A DNA stretch of 46,923 nt, from contig NZ_RYZH01000049.1 in the NCBI RefSeq assembly GCF_003977685.1, positions 1 to 46,923 on the forward strand, given 5' to 3'. The notes under the pieces were generated by a model. It was not told where the DNA came from and searched no databases. It worked only from the letters and a program-made list of their open reading frames with translations. This DNA comes from Tautonia sociabilis. Lineage in GTDB: Bacteria; Planctomycetota; Planctomycetia; Isosphaerales; Isosphaeraceae. Shown piece by piece: positions 32,961 through 41,195 of the stretch. A program made the translations under genes and the position numbers. Every line of letters begins with the position of its first letter. Position 1 is the first letter of the stretch.

Positions 32961-34261
32961 GCGAACCGCCGCACCCGGACCACGCGAGCGACACGTCCCG
33001 CCTCAGCCCCGCGCGGCTGCTGACCGCCGTCGGGTTCGTCGGCCTCGTCGCCGTCATCCTGGGGCTGCTGTGGAAGGTCAACAACACCGCCCCGGCCGTC
33101 CAGAACGAGAACGTCGAGCTGAAGCAGCAGCTCGCCAACATGCAGGAGATGCTCTCCGACCTGAAGCGGGCCGAGCAGCTCCGCATGGAGGAGGAACAGG
33201 TCCGCCGCAGCGACCTCCAGGCCACCGGCGCGACCGCCGAGGAGACGGCCCAGGCCGTGACCTCCTTCGAGAAGGCCGTCGCCGCCTGGGAGAGCACCAC
33301 GCGGGAACTGCTCACGACCGACGCGGGCAAGCCGCTCGCCGCGAGCACGGAAGCGCTCGGCCAGTTCCAGACCATCTGGGCCCAGCCGCGGCCGGACGCG
33401 GACGCCCCCGCCGCGCTCCGCAAACGGCTCGACCCGCTCAAGGCCGTGCTCGACAAGGCCCTCGCCGCGAACGACACCAGCTACGCCCCGAGCGAGGACG
33501 TCGTCGCCCGGCTCAAGGCCATCGGCGACGAGGCGAAGCAGGGGGCGGAGACCTACGACGAGCTGAATCGCAGGCTCGCGGCCATCGTCTCGGCCGCGCC
33601 GCAAGCAGGAACGGAAGAGAACACGCCGACCTTGCAGGCGGCGCTGGAGGCGTTCGAGCGGAGGCTCACCGCCGAGGAGACCGCCGCCATCGCCGCGGCC
33701 GTCGAGCGGGAGCGGAAGGACCGGGCCGAGAAGCTCGCCCGGGAGAAGGCGGAGAGCGAGCGGCAGATTACCGCCGCCCAGCTCGAAGCGGAGAAAATCC
33801 GCCGCGAGGCCGAAGTGAGGCGGCTCGCCGACGCGAAGGGCGAGGCGATGGCCCAGGCGAAGGCCGAGGAGGAGGTGCGGAAGGCCGCCCGCCAGCGGGC
33901 CGACCTGGAACGCCGCTACCAGGCCGCCCTGCCGGAGATTCAGTCGCTGCTCTCGCCCTTCATCACCGACGGGTTCACCCAGCCGGGCCGGAACTACTTC
34001 GAGAAGGCGACGACGAAGAAGATGAAGGTCTCGCTCGGCAGGCTCCAGGGAGGTGGCTTCCTCGAGGACACGCCCCAGGGGGTCTACAAGCTGGTCGCCG
34101 CCGTCGTCCCGAACAAGGCGAACGACCGGCCGCTCGGCTCCTTCCCGCAAACGTGGTCGAACAACTATAGCGACCCGTGGTTCGCCCCCGCCCAGCGGGC
34201 CCAGGAGCTGCTCCGCGAGCTGGGGCCGGTCTTGGTCGAGAAGGGTTTGCTGGAGCCGTGA
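32957..34261 (+). CDS. Membrane-anchored coiled-coil protein
   Basis: A 434-aa protein. One N-terminal membrane segment (LLTAVGFVGLVAVILGLLW, about residues 20-38) is followed by a long coiled coil in two parts (about 45-130 and 215-330), rich in Glu/Ala/Arg, and by a globular C-terminal domain (PEIQSLLSPFITDGFTQPGR to VLVEKGLLEP). The GTG start overlaps the stop of the coupling ATPase (GTGA), so it is translated with it and is probably its partner. No family is recognised. It could be a scaffold or stalk for the transfer machine. Confidence 0.75.
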   Translation: MSEPPHPDHASDTSRLSPARLLTAVGFVGLVAVILGLLWKVNNTAPAVQNENVELKQQLANMQEMLSDLKRAEQLRMEEEQVRRSDLQATGATAEETAQAVTSFEKAVAAWESTTRELLTTDAGKPLAASTEALGQFQTIWAQPRPDADAPAALRKRLDPLKAVLDKALAANDTSYAPSEDVVARLKAIGDEAKQGAETYDELNRRLAAIVSAAPQAGTEENTPTLQAALEAFERRLTAEETAAIAAAVERERKDRAEKLAREKAESERQITAAQLEAEKIRREAEVRRLADAKGEAMAQAKAEEEVRKAARQRADLERRYQAALPEIQSLLSPFITDGFTQPGRNYFEKATTKKMKVSLGRLQGGGFLEDTPQGVYKLVAAVVPNKANDRPLGSFPQTWSNNYSDPWFAPAQRAQELLRELGPVLVEKGLLEP

Positions 34262-34283
34262 GAAAAAGTGGCGATTACGGCGT

Positions 34284-34682
34284 CTAGACCGACGCGGGCG
34301 GGTCTTCGTCGGATTTCGGTACTGAAGGAGACCTCCAGTCGCTGAACAGCCAGAGGAACCATTTCCTCGTGATGACCAGAGCGAGAAGCGGAAGAAAGGA
34401 CATCCCGACGGTCGCAACGAATGTCTCTGGACATTCGTTGCTCCGTGCGTGCCGTTCGACCAATTTGTTCAGTGTCTGTTCACGCAAATCACTCTCGGGC
34501 AGGTCTGTGATGGGCTTGTACTGCGACATGTCGAATTCTGGGCAGAAGCCCACATAATTGCCCCTGTGGTCAGTGAACGCAGCCCATGTCGCAACCCACA
34601 TGACTCCGATTCCACCTATCAGGAGTAACCAAAAACACGTCAAATACAGCTTATGAAACGTCGCGCGTAGTCGCTTATCCAT
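34284..34682 (-). CDS. Small membrane protein, 132 aa, lower GC
   Basis: Starts MDKRLRATFHKLYL. It has two membrane segments (FWLLLIGGIGVMWVATWAAF and FVATVGMSFLPLLALVI) and an extramembrane loop containing two cysteines and FCPEFDMSQYKPITDLPESD. It reads opposite to the surrounding module, between the coiled-coil gene and paralogue pair 2. Codon use is visibly more AT-rich than its neighbours, suggesting later insertion. No family is recognised. An immunity or entry-exclusion role would fit a small membrane protein in a transfer module, but that is speculation. Confidence 0.6.
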   Translation of the reverse strand: MDKRLRATFHKLYLTCFWLLLIGGIGVMWVATWAAFTDHRGNYVGFCPEFDMSQYKPITDLPESDLREQTLNKLVERHARSNECPETFVATVGMSFLPLLALVITRKWFLWLFSDWRSPSVPKSDEDPPASV

Positions 34683-34742
34683 GAGCCGTTTATAGCCCAG
34701 ATTCGAGGAAGAGCCATCGGAGAATAGAGCGGGAGGCTTCTC

Positions 34743-35378
34743 TTGCCCTGGACCTCGCGAGACCGGGAAATCGTCGATACCTTGGCCGCCAAGGTCCGCG
34801 TGCTCTCGCTCGCCCAGGTCGCACGCGGCTGGTGGGAGCCGAGCCAACGCCGCGAGGAACACGCCCGGACCAGGCTCCGCCTGCTCGGCCGGGCCGGGCT
34901 GCTCGACGCCTACCGCGTGAACGTCCATCCGCCGCTGGAGCTTCGCGGGCCCGTCATCCGCTGGAAACCCGGCGAGCCCGACCCGGACGCCGAGGCCGCG
35001 GCGACGCAGCTCCGGGCCCGCTGGACCGAAGCCGCACGCCCGACCAGCGTCTACACCGCGAGCCCGCTCGCGGCGAATCTCTTCGGCTGCTCCGGGGGCG
35101 AACTCCCCGAGCTGACGCACCGCGACCACGACCTGTTGCTCGGCGAAGTCTTCGTCGCCTACCTCCGGAGCGAGCCCGACGCCGCACGCCGCCGATGGGT
35201 GGGCGAGGCCGCCCGGCCGAAGGCGGGCTACCGCGTCAAGGACCCCGACGCCTTCCTCGTGGACGACGCGGGGAACACGCTCCGCGTGATTGAATCGGGC
35301 GGCAAGTACGACGCCGGGCGAGTCGCCGAGTTCCACGAGCACTGCGCCGAGCACGGCCTGCCCTACGAGCTGTGGTAG
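34743..35378 (+). CDS. Winged-helix replication-relaxation-like protein A2
   Basis: A 211-aa paralogue of the protein at 28479-29117. Matching blocks are TSRDREIVDTLAAKVRVLSL, WWEPSQRR, RLRLLGRAGLLD, and the end SGGKYDAGRVAEFHEHC and PYELW. The start is TTG at 34743 with GGGAGG 6 nt upstream, an uncommon start codon that fits the paralogue alignment. It is followed by gene B2 just as A1 is by B1, so the two genes were duplicated or acquired as a pair. Function probably DNA processing for transfer or replication. Confidence 0.75.
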   Translation: MPWTSRDREIVDTLAAKVRVLSLAQVARGWWEPSQRREEHARTRLRLLGRAGLLDAYRVNVHPPLELRGPVIRWKPGEPDPDAEAAATQLRARWTEAARPTSVYTASPLAANLFGCSGGELPELTHRDHDLLLGEVFVAYLRSEPDAARRRWVGEAARPKAGYRVKDPDAFLVDDAGNTLRVIESGGKYDAGRVAEFHEHCAEHGLPYELW

Positions 35379-35380
35379 CC

Positions 35381-36103
35381 ATGACGCGAGAATTCGACCC
35401 GACCACCTACGACGTGCTCGACCACATCGCCCGCTACCGCATCGGCGTCCCCGAGGCGCTCATCCGCACGCCGCCCTTCGCCGACTTCTCGCTCGCCCGG
35501 ATGAAGCGGACCCTACGCGCCCTGGCCGACGGCGACGGCGAGGCCCTCCTCGCGTCCGCCCCGCTCTACGGAGACCACCGCTACTTCTACCTGACCCGAC
35601 CGGCGGACGCCGCCATCGGCGAATCGCCCGAGGACCAGGGGGGCCGCCGCCGAGCAGGGGCTCTCTCCGAAATCGCGAAGGTCCGGGCCTACGGCATCCT
35701 CGCGTTCTGCTGCCTCTCGGACCGGCCGAGGCAGCGGCTCACGCCGGACGAGTTCCGACGCACCTTCCCCGACCATCACCGGCCCGGCCTCCCGATGACC
35801 TACTACGCCGACCACGAGGCGAAGCGCCTCGGGTTCGTCCGCGTCGACTCCGGGGGGAAGGGCCGATGGGACCGAATCGCCGAGCGGGTCCGCGAGGACG
35901 TCGAGCGCCACCGCGAGATTCCCGCCTTCCGCGACTCCATCGCCGCCGGGAGATTCGAGCTGACCCTCGTCGCCGCGACGGAGCGGAAGGCGGAGCGGCT
36001 CCGCCCCGTGCTCGACGAGGGTTCGCGGGCGAGCGGGGTCCCCGTCCGCGTCCACGTCGTCGCCGACCTCATCGACCTCATCGCGCCGCCGCCCAGGAGC
36101 TGA
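35381..36103 (+). CDS. Replication-relaxation family protein B2
   Basis: A 240-aa paralogue of the protein at 29135-29839. The N-terminal winged helix FDPTTYDVLDHIARYRIGVPEALI and RTLRALADGDGEALL are followed by the conserved YYADHEAKRLGFVRVDSGG block that matches SHYYLDRDGG...IRVDCGG in B1. Start ATG 35381, with an in-frame GTG at 35372 overlapping the preceding stop. It ends 11 bp before the end of the convergent P-type ATPase gene. The role is probably shared with A2. Confidence 0.75.
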   Translation: MTREFDPTTYDVLDHIARYRIGVPEALIRTPPFADFSLARMKRTLRALADGDGEALLASAPLYGDHRYFYLTRPADAAIGESPEDQGGRRRAGALSEIAKVRAYGILAFCCLSDRPRQRLTPDEFRRTFPDHHRPGLPMTYYADHEAKRLGFVRVDSGGKGRWDRIAERVREDVERHREIPAFRDSIAAGRFELTLVAATERKAERLRPVLDEGSRASGVPVRVHVVADLIDLIAPPPRS

Positions 36104-36114
36104 CCGAGCGCCGC

Positions 36115-38511
36115 TCAGACCTCAACCGCGACGAAGCCCGCCTTCTCGACCGCCTCCTTGAGCCCCCGCTCCTGGACCTTCGCCGGTTCGTACCGGACCG
36201 AGACGTTCTTCTGCGGCACCTTCGGCCTCACCTCTCGGACGCCGGGCAGGGCCGTGAGCGTCGAGCTAATTTTGCTCGCACAGCCCTCGCAGACCATGTT
36301 CGGGATGTGGAGATTCAGCTCCGCGAGCGGCCCCTCCTCGGTAAGCTCTTCACGTCCCAGGTCGAGCCCCCGGACGCGGAGCGTGTTGAGCAGGATGGCG
36401 AAGATGCTCACCAGCATGAAGCCGACGGCGAAGAGGGGAGTGATGAGCCCCAGTGCCGCGAGCACCATCCCGACGACGTTGAAGAGCACGGCGACGACGA
36501 CGTTCCCCGTGAGCGTCCGGTAGCTTGCGGCCCCGAGCGTCAAGGCACTCACGACGTCATCCAGGCGGTCGCCAATCAGGATGACGCCCGCCGATTCGAT
36601 GGCCACGTCCGTCCCGGCACCGATGGCGATGCCGACATCGGCCTGGGCGAGGGCCGGGGCGTCGTTGATGCCGTCGCCGACCATCGCGACCTTGCGGCCT
36701 TCGTGCTGGAGGGCCTCGATGGCCGTCACCTTCTCGGTCGGCAGGAGCTCGGCCCGCACGTCATCGAACCCGAGGGTTCGGCCGATTGCTTCGGCCACGG
36801 GCCGGGCGTCCCCGGTGAGCATCACCGTGCGAATGCTCCGCTCCTTGAGGCGGGCCACGACCCGCTCCGCCCCGCGACGCGGCGTGTCCTGGAGGGCGAT
36901 GGCCCCTACGACTCGCCCGCCGCTTGCAACCAGCACGACGGTCTTACCTTCCTTGCTCAACCGCTCGATGGTCTCTCGCACTTCGAGGAGGAAGAGCACG
37001 CCGCGCTCTTCGAGGAACGAGGGCTTCCCCGCGATGACTTGAGCCCCGTCCATCTCGCCCGAGACCCCCTTGCCGGGAATCGCCCGGAAGTTCTCGACGG
37101 GTCGCTTCTGTGCTCCTTCTCGCTCGGCATAGAACCCGATGGCCTGCCCGAGCGGATGCTCGGAGCTTGCCTCGATGGACCCGGCGAGCGAGAGCACCTC
37201 GTTCTCGTCGGCCCCGAACGCTTCGACGTCGGTCACCGTCGGACGCCCGTAGGTGAGCGTGCCGGTCTTATCGAAGACCATCGTGTCGATGGTCGAGAGC
37301 CCGTGGAAGACCTCGCTCGCCTTGACCAGGAGCCCAATCGAGATGCCCTTGCCGCCCGCGATGGCCGCGAGCATCGGGGTCGAAATCCCCAGGGCACATG
37401 GGTAGCCCATGATGATGACCGAGAGGAGCACGACGCTCGCCGCAATCCAGTTGCCGGTGAGGAGGAGCCAGCCGACGAACGCCACGGCCGCGGAGGCGAA
37501 GACAACCGGCCCGTAGTAGTTCATGAGCCGGTCGGCGAGCAGCTCAATCGGGGGCTTTCGCTCGGCAATCTGGCTCATGAGCCGGACGATTTGGTTGAGG
37601 AAACTCTCTTCCCCCACCTTGGTCACCTTGACCGTCAGGGCACCGTCGAGGTTCAAGGTCCCGCCGATGACCTTCGAGCCCACGCCCTTGGTCGCCGGGA
37701 CCGACTCTCCGGTGAAGCTCGACTCATCGACGCTCGCCGTGCCCTCGGTCACCTCGCCGTCGAGCGGGATTCGCTCCCCGGGCCGAACGAGGAGGAGCTC
37801 GCCCGCGGCGATGTCTTTGGTGAGCACCTCGATAGGAGCATCCCCGCGGAGCACGCGGGCACGAGGCGGCTGGAGCGAGAGGAGCTTTCGGACCGCCTCC
37901 GATGCCTTCCGCCGCGTATCAAGCTTGAAGTAGCCGAAGAACAGGTGGAGCGACATCAGCCACGCCGCCACCGGCAGGAAGTTCGGCCAGCGGGCATCAA
38001 AGAGCGAGAGCGTGCCGACGACGAACGAGCCCCAGGCCGCCGTCGAGAGGAGCACGTTGGCGTTGATGACCCGACCCCTGAGGGCGAGCAGCGTCTTCTT
38101 GAGGATGGGGAACCCGACCCACAAAAGGACGAACGCCGCGACGGCGAAACTGAAATAGCCCCGGATGTGGGCCGGGAGGCCGAAGAGGTTGAGCGGGTCC
38201 ACCACCAGGTCAGCCAGGGCGAGCCCCATGCCGATGGTGCCGCGTTGCCTGATGAGCCCGAAGAGGGCCTCATCGGTCGCGTACTGCTGGACCTCGGTCG
38301 AGGAGACGCTATAGCCGAGCCTCTCGACGGCCTCGGCCAGCTCTTCCCGGCTCATCCTGTCCGTGTCCGCCTCGACCAGGACGACGCCATGCACCAGATT
38401 CACGAGGACGCTTCGGACGCCCGGATAGCGTTTGAGGGCCTTCTCGACGCTCATCGTGCAGAACGAGCACATGAGGCCGGAGACTTTGAGTTGGACCGTT
38501 TCGGTCGCCAT
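36115..38511 (-). CDS. Heavy-metal P-type ATPase with N- and C-terminal HMA domains
   Basis: A 798-aa P1B-type metal pump. The N-terminal HMA domain has GLMCSFC (C15, C18). Membrane segments follow, then the actuator loop FTGES, the transmembrane metal site YPCALGISTP (about residue 370), phosphorylation site DKTGTLTYG (about 412), SSEHPLG, and GDGINDAPAL. A second HMA domain with NMVCEGC (about 739) closes the protein, which is unusual because extra HMAs normally sit at the N-terminus. Copper pumps usually have CPC where this has YPC. It is the last gene of an operon led by a MerR regulator with a mer operator. The substrate may be Hg(II) or Cu(I). Confidence 0.9.
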   Translation of the reverse strand: MATETVQLKVSGLMCSFCTMSVEKALKRYPGVRSVLVNLVHGVVLVEADTDRMSREELAEAVERLGYSVSSTEVQQYATDEALFGLIRQRGTIGMGLALADLVVDPLNLFGLPAHIRGYFSFAVAAFVLLWVGFPILKKTLLALRGRVINANVLLSTAAWGSFVVGTLSLFDARWPNFLPVAAWLMSLHLFFGYFKLDTRRKASEAVRKLLSLQPPRARVLRGDAPIEVLTKDIAAGELLLVRPGERIPLDGEVTEGTASVDESSFTGESVPATKGVGSKVIGGTLNLDGALTVKVTKVGEESFLNQIVRLMSQIAERKPPIELLADRLMNYYGPVVFASAAVAFVGWLLLTGNWIAASVVLLSVIIMGYPCALGISTPMLAAIAGGKGISIGLLVKASEVFHGLSTIDTMVFDKTGTLTYGRPTVTDVEAFGADENEVLSLAGSIEASSEHPLGQAIGFYAEREGAQKRPVENFRAIPGKGVSGEMDGAQVIAGKPSFLEERGVLFLLEVRETIERLSKEGKTVVLVASGGRVVGAIALQDTPRRGAERVVARLKERSIRTVMLTGDARPVAEAIGRTLGFDDVRAELLPTEKVTAIEALQHEGRKVAMVGDGINDAPALAQADVGIAIGAGTDVAIESAGVILIGDRLDDVVSALTLGAASYRTLTGNVVVAVLFNVVGMVLAALGLITPLFAVGFMLVSIFAILLNTLRVRGLDLGREELTEEGPLAELNLHIPNMVCEGCASKISSTLTALPGVREVRPKVPQKNVSVRYEPAKVQERGLKEAVEKAGFVAVEV

Positions 38512-38527
38512 GATGTGTCTCCCAAGT

Positions 38528-39214
38528 TCAGAGCAGGGCAAGGAACGCCCTGGCGTAATAAGCACTCACGAAGAGCAGGGCCGAGCCGCTGACGGCTTGC
38601 ATCGCCCGCCGCCAGAGACCGATGCGAGTCAGGCGGACGAGCGTCCCGGCGAAGACCCCCACGAGCAGAAAAGGAAGCCCCCGACCGAGGCCGAAGGCGA
38701 ACGCCAGGAGCGCCCCGTACGCGGGCCGTGCCTGAGTCGCCGCCACCGTCAGGAGCAAGAGGAGCGGGGCGGCCGAGGTGCCGAGGCTGAAGATGAACCC
38801 GTAGCCAAACGCCCCGGGGAGGCCCGGCTTCCTCATGGCCGCCAGGTGCTCGACCCCGATGCGGGGCCCGCGAAACGCGACAATCGCCGCAACAAGCGAG
38901 ACCACCGCCATCGTCAGGGCCCAATAGCGGCCAAACGACTCGGTGAGGATAGCCCCGAGCCTCCCGGCGACGGCCCCCAGGAGCGTCAGGTTCGCCACGA
39001 TGCCCCCGAAGAACGCCAGGGCGATGAGGAAGCCCGTCCGCCGAGATTGGCTCTCGGAGGCACTCACCACGCCCGCCATCCCGAGCCCCATCGGGAGGGT
39101 GCAGGGACAGACGGCACTCGCAAGGATGCCCGCAACGAGCGTCACGCCGAGGGCCAGGGCCGAACCCTCGGGGAGACTCTGGCCCGAGGAACGGAGGTAG
39201 TCTTCGAGCGTCAC
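38528..39214 (-). CDS. CcdA/DsbD-like membrane protein
   Basis: A 228-aa protein with six membrane segments. AVCPCTLPMGLGMAGVV in the first helix is a CcdA/DsbD-type reductant or metal-binding motif. GYGFIFSLGTSAAPLLLLLTVA in the second half mirrors it without cysteines, an inverted-repeat topology. Family members pass electrons from thioredoxin across the membrane or support copper handling. The start overlaps the upstream tandem-HMA gene by 4 bp and the end is 16 bp before the P-type ATPase. It probably keeps HMA cysteines reduced or hands metal to the pump. Confidence 0.8.
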   Translation of the reverse strand: MTLEDYLRSSGQSLPEGSALALGVTLVAGILASAVCPCTLPMGLGMAGVVSASESQSRRTGFLIALAFFGGIVANLTLLGAVAGRLGAILTESFGRYWALTMAVVSLVAAIVAFRGPRIGVEHLAAMRKPGLPGAFGYGFIFSLGTSAAPLLLLLTVAATQARPAYGALLAFAFGLGRGLPFLLVGVFAGTLVRLTRIGLWRRAMQAVSGSALLFVSAYYARAFLALL

Positions 39215-39900
39215 TTCGCGCCCTCCGCTCTCGGGGGCCCGGACTCGAAGCCTTGAGCCGTGACCTCCTCGGCCAGGCGTTCGGGGGTCACCTCCCCCTC
39301 GACATACCGGACCTCGGCCTCCTTCTCCTCGAGGCTCACCCGGGCGGCTTTGACGCCCGGCATCGAGCGGAGGAGGTTCTCGACGGTCTCAACACACGAC
39401 TCGCACGCCATGCCCCGCACGGGGAAGGCGGTCGTCCTCTCCTTCGGGTCGGCGGCAGAGGCGTCGACGGCGGGAGTCGCGACCGGCTCAGACGCCCCCG
39501 GCTCGGCGGGGGCGGGAACGGTCGCCTTGTAGCCAAGCTCGGTAATCTCGGCCGCCATCCGCTCGGGCGAAGTCTTCTCGGGCAGGTAGCGGACCAAGAC
39601 GCTTCGCCTCTCCAGGCTCACCTCCACGGAGGCCACGCCCGCCGAGGATTTTAAGGTCTTTTTGATGCGTGCCGCACAGGCCCCGCAGGACATCCCCTCG
39701 ACGGGGATGGTGACCGCTTCAAGTCGGCCATCGGAGATAAGCGGCTCGGCTCCCGCCGTGGAGACGCCTCGAACCCCTCTGAACGGGCCCCAGGCGACGG
39801 CATAAATCGCCACGGCGACGACGGCCACCAAACAAGCGAGGCCGAGGCCGGGCCACGCGGGGCGACGCTTCGGGGAGTCGTTCAACTCTGAGTCGGCCAT
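39211..39900 (-). CDS. Membrane-anchored tandem HMA metal-binding protein
   Basis: A 229-aa protein. One N-terminal membrane segment (LGLACLVAVVAVAIYAVAW) is followed by two HMA domains, one with GMSCGACAARIKKTL and one with GMACESCVETVENLL, joined by a proline/alanine linker. HMA domains bind soft metals (Hg(II), Cu(I)) through CxxC. Probably a periplasm-facing metal chaperone, like MerP but fused in tandem and membrane-tethered. The ATG at 39900 is used; a GTG at 39909 overlapping the merR stop is possible. Part of a merR-HMA-ccdA-ATPase operon. Confidence 0.88.
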   Translation of the reverse strand: MADSELNDSPKRRPAWPGLGLACLVAVVAVAIYAVAWGPFRGVRGVSTAGAEPLISDGRLEAVTIPVEGMSCGACAARIKKTLKSSAGVASVEVSLERRSVLVRYLPEKTSPERMAAEITELGYKATVPAPAEPGASEPVATPAVDASAADPKERTTAFPVRGMACESCVETVENLLRSMPGVKAARVSLEEKEAEVRYVEGEVTPERLAEEVTAQGFESGPPRAEGAK

Positions 39901-39905
39901 AGGTC

Positions 39906-40352
39906 TCACCTTTCCTGTTGGCGGCTCCTGGGCTGAACAAGCCCGGAACCCAACTCGCCATCGAGGTTCTCAAGGATGGGGCACTCGCTCAGCGGCCCGC
40001 TCCCGATGCACGTGGCCGTGAGCTTCTGCAAGGCCCGCTCGATGGCCCTCAAGTCGGCAATCTTCTGCCGCACGTCGTCAATCTTGTGCTCGGCCCGCTC
40101 TCGAACGTCGGCGCAAGTCGTCCCCGCTTGCACCCGCAGGGCGAGCAGCTCTCGAATCTCGCCCAATGAGAACCCCAGCTCTTGGGCCCGCTTGATGAAC
40201 TGGATGAGGCGGACGCTCTCCGCGGGATACTCACGGTAACCGGACTCTCGCCGCGGCGGCACGGGCAGGAGCCCCTTCCGCTCGTAGAAGCGAAGCGTCT
40301 CGACGTTCACCCCGGCCCGCTTGGCGAGCTCTCCGGTTTTCAGGTGCTCCAT
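39906..40352 (-). CDS. merR: MerR-type mercury-responsive regulator 1
   Basis: A 148-aa regulator. The winged-helix domain (LKTGELAKRAGVNVETLRFYERKGLLP) and dimerisation helix are followed by three cysteines spaced like the Hg(II) ligands of MerR (GTTC, LTATC, LSEC). This favours mercury over copper or zinc. Immediately upstream is a promoter with the textbook mer dyad, which it should both repress and activate. It is the first gene of the operon that ends with the P-type ATPase. Confidence 0.9.
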   Translation of the reverse strand: MEHLKTGELAKRAGVNVETLRFYERKGLLPVPPRRESGYREYPAESVRLIQFIKRAQELGFSLGEIRELLALRVQAGTTCADVRERAEHKIDDVRQKIADLRAIERALQKLTATCIGSGPLSECPILENLDGELGSGLVQPRSRQQER

Positions 40353-40375
40353 AGTCCGACTCCTTTACTCTAAGG

Positions 40376-40407
40376 ATTGTAAACCCCGTACCTAAGTACG
40401 GAGTCAA
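40376..40407 (-). promoter_or_regulatory. MerR-regulated promoter with canonical mer operator
   Basis: On the minus strand TTGACT (40402-40407) and TACAAT (40376-40381) are separated by 20 bp, the over-long spacing typical of MerR promoters. In the spacer lies the dyad CCGTAC-4 nt-GTACGG (40386-40401), the same half-sites as in the classical Tn501/Tn21 mer operators. It drives merR1 and the P-type ATPase operon. Confidence 0.88.
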
Positions 40408-40727
40408 GAGGTGGAATCCCCACGCCGCCCAGGAGCCGACCCGGCTGCCCCTCCCGGGCACGCTATCGCGGGGTACAATCGAAGGCTCAAGGCCCTCACG
40501 CCTTGATTGTCCTCTGACCGTCCCTCGTCGCCCGGAGGCCCGAAACATCGGCGAAGACGGCCCACGCCGCCTGGACGTGCCGAGGCACCGCCGCCGCCAT
40601 TCCGCCTGACCAATCGCACTCGCCTTCACGGGACTCATGACCGCGTTCTCGGCCCTTTCGGGGGTCGCGAGCGAGATTATGAACCAGGCCGGGGGACACC
40701 ACCCCGGCCACAGTGAAGGAAGAAGCG
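40408..40727. other. Intergenic region with a leader hairpin
   Basis: No gene is supported. A hairpin GGCCGGGG/CCCCGGCC (40687-40709) stands just before the 108-aa gene and could be part of its 5' leader. Nothing else is recognised in the remaining 280 bp. Confidence 0.4.
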
Positions 40728-41054
40728 ATGAAACCAGGAGACAAAAAGCCAAGAGCAGACCAGAGACCAGGCCAGCAAATCCTTGCTCGGTCCGAGTTCG
40801 GCCGGGAGGGGAAAAATGGCCTCATCTACATCTCGGTGATGGCCATTCGCGACAGCAGGACCGGGAAATCCCGGTTCGCGGTCACGATACCCAACGCCGA
40901 CCGGGTCGTCTTCCCGGACGACCTGGGCGTCCTCCTCCAGACCTTCGGGTGGGCAATGGCCACCCTGGACATGGAGATGAGACGCGACTCCAGAGCCTGG
41001 AGCGGGTGCTGCGACACCGTCTGCAGGGTCGAATACTGCTTGAGGCTTGAATGA
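40728..41054 (+). CDS. Hypothetical protein, 108 aa
   Basis: Starts MKPGDKKPRADQRPG with AAGGAAG about 7 nt upstream. The N-terminus is basic and disordered. The core (LIYISVMAIRDSRTGKSRFAVTIP...VVFPDDLGVLLQTFGWAMATLDM) is a beta-rich domain followed by a helix; the C-terminus has three cysteines (CCDTVCRVEYC). No family is recognised. It is monocistronic, with a leader hairpin and a strong terminator right after it. The gene lies between the two mercury operons along with other small plasmid genes. Confidence 0.65.
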   Translation: MKPGDKKPRADQRPGQQILARSEFGREGKNGLIYISVMAIRDSRTGKSRFAVTIPNADRVVFPDDLGVLLQTFGWAMATLDMEMRRDSRAWSGCCDTVCRVEYCLRLE

Positions 41055-41065
41055 CGGCAATGGTG

Positions 41066-41103
41066 CCGGGCGGCTCTCGTTGAAAAACGAGGGCCGCTTT
41101 TTT
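41066..41103 (+). terminator. Rho-independent terminator
   Basis: Arms GCGGCTCTCGTT and AACGAGGGCCGC (one G-U pair) with loop GAAA, then six T. It ends the 108-aa gene transcript. Confidence 0.9.
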
Positions 41104-41149
41104 GCGCGGGAGTCGCCCGGCATCGTCCCGTCATCCGTCGAGCCCGAAG

Positions 41150-41187
41150 AAAAAAGGCCCAGGAGACTCGCGTCTCATGGGCCCAGG
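41150..41187 (-). terminator. Rho-independent terminator of the small membrane gene
   Basis: Read on the minus strand, GGCCC/GGGCC outer and GAGAC/GTCTC inner arms close on a GCGA loop and are followed by six T. It lies just after the stop codon of the 59-aa gene. Confidence 0.82.
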
Positions 41188-41195
41188 CAGGTTCC

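Noticed and set aside
29843..34261. Single 1472-aa open frame
   Set aside because: The first 1038 codons are an out-of-frame read of the coupling ATPase; only the part from 32957 is a gene.
28479..36103. Complete type IV secretion system
   Set aside because: Only a coupling ATPase is recognisable; no VirB4, VirB6-10 or relaxase gene is present in the window.
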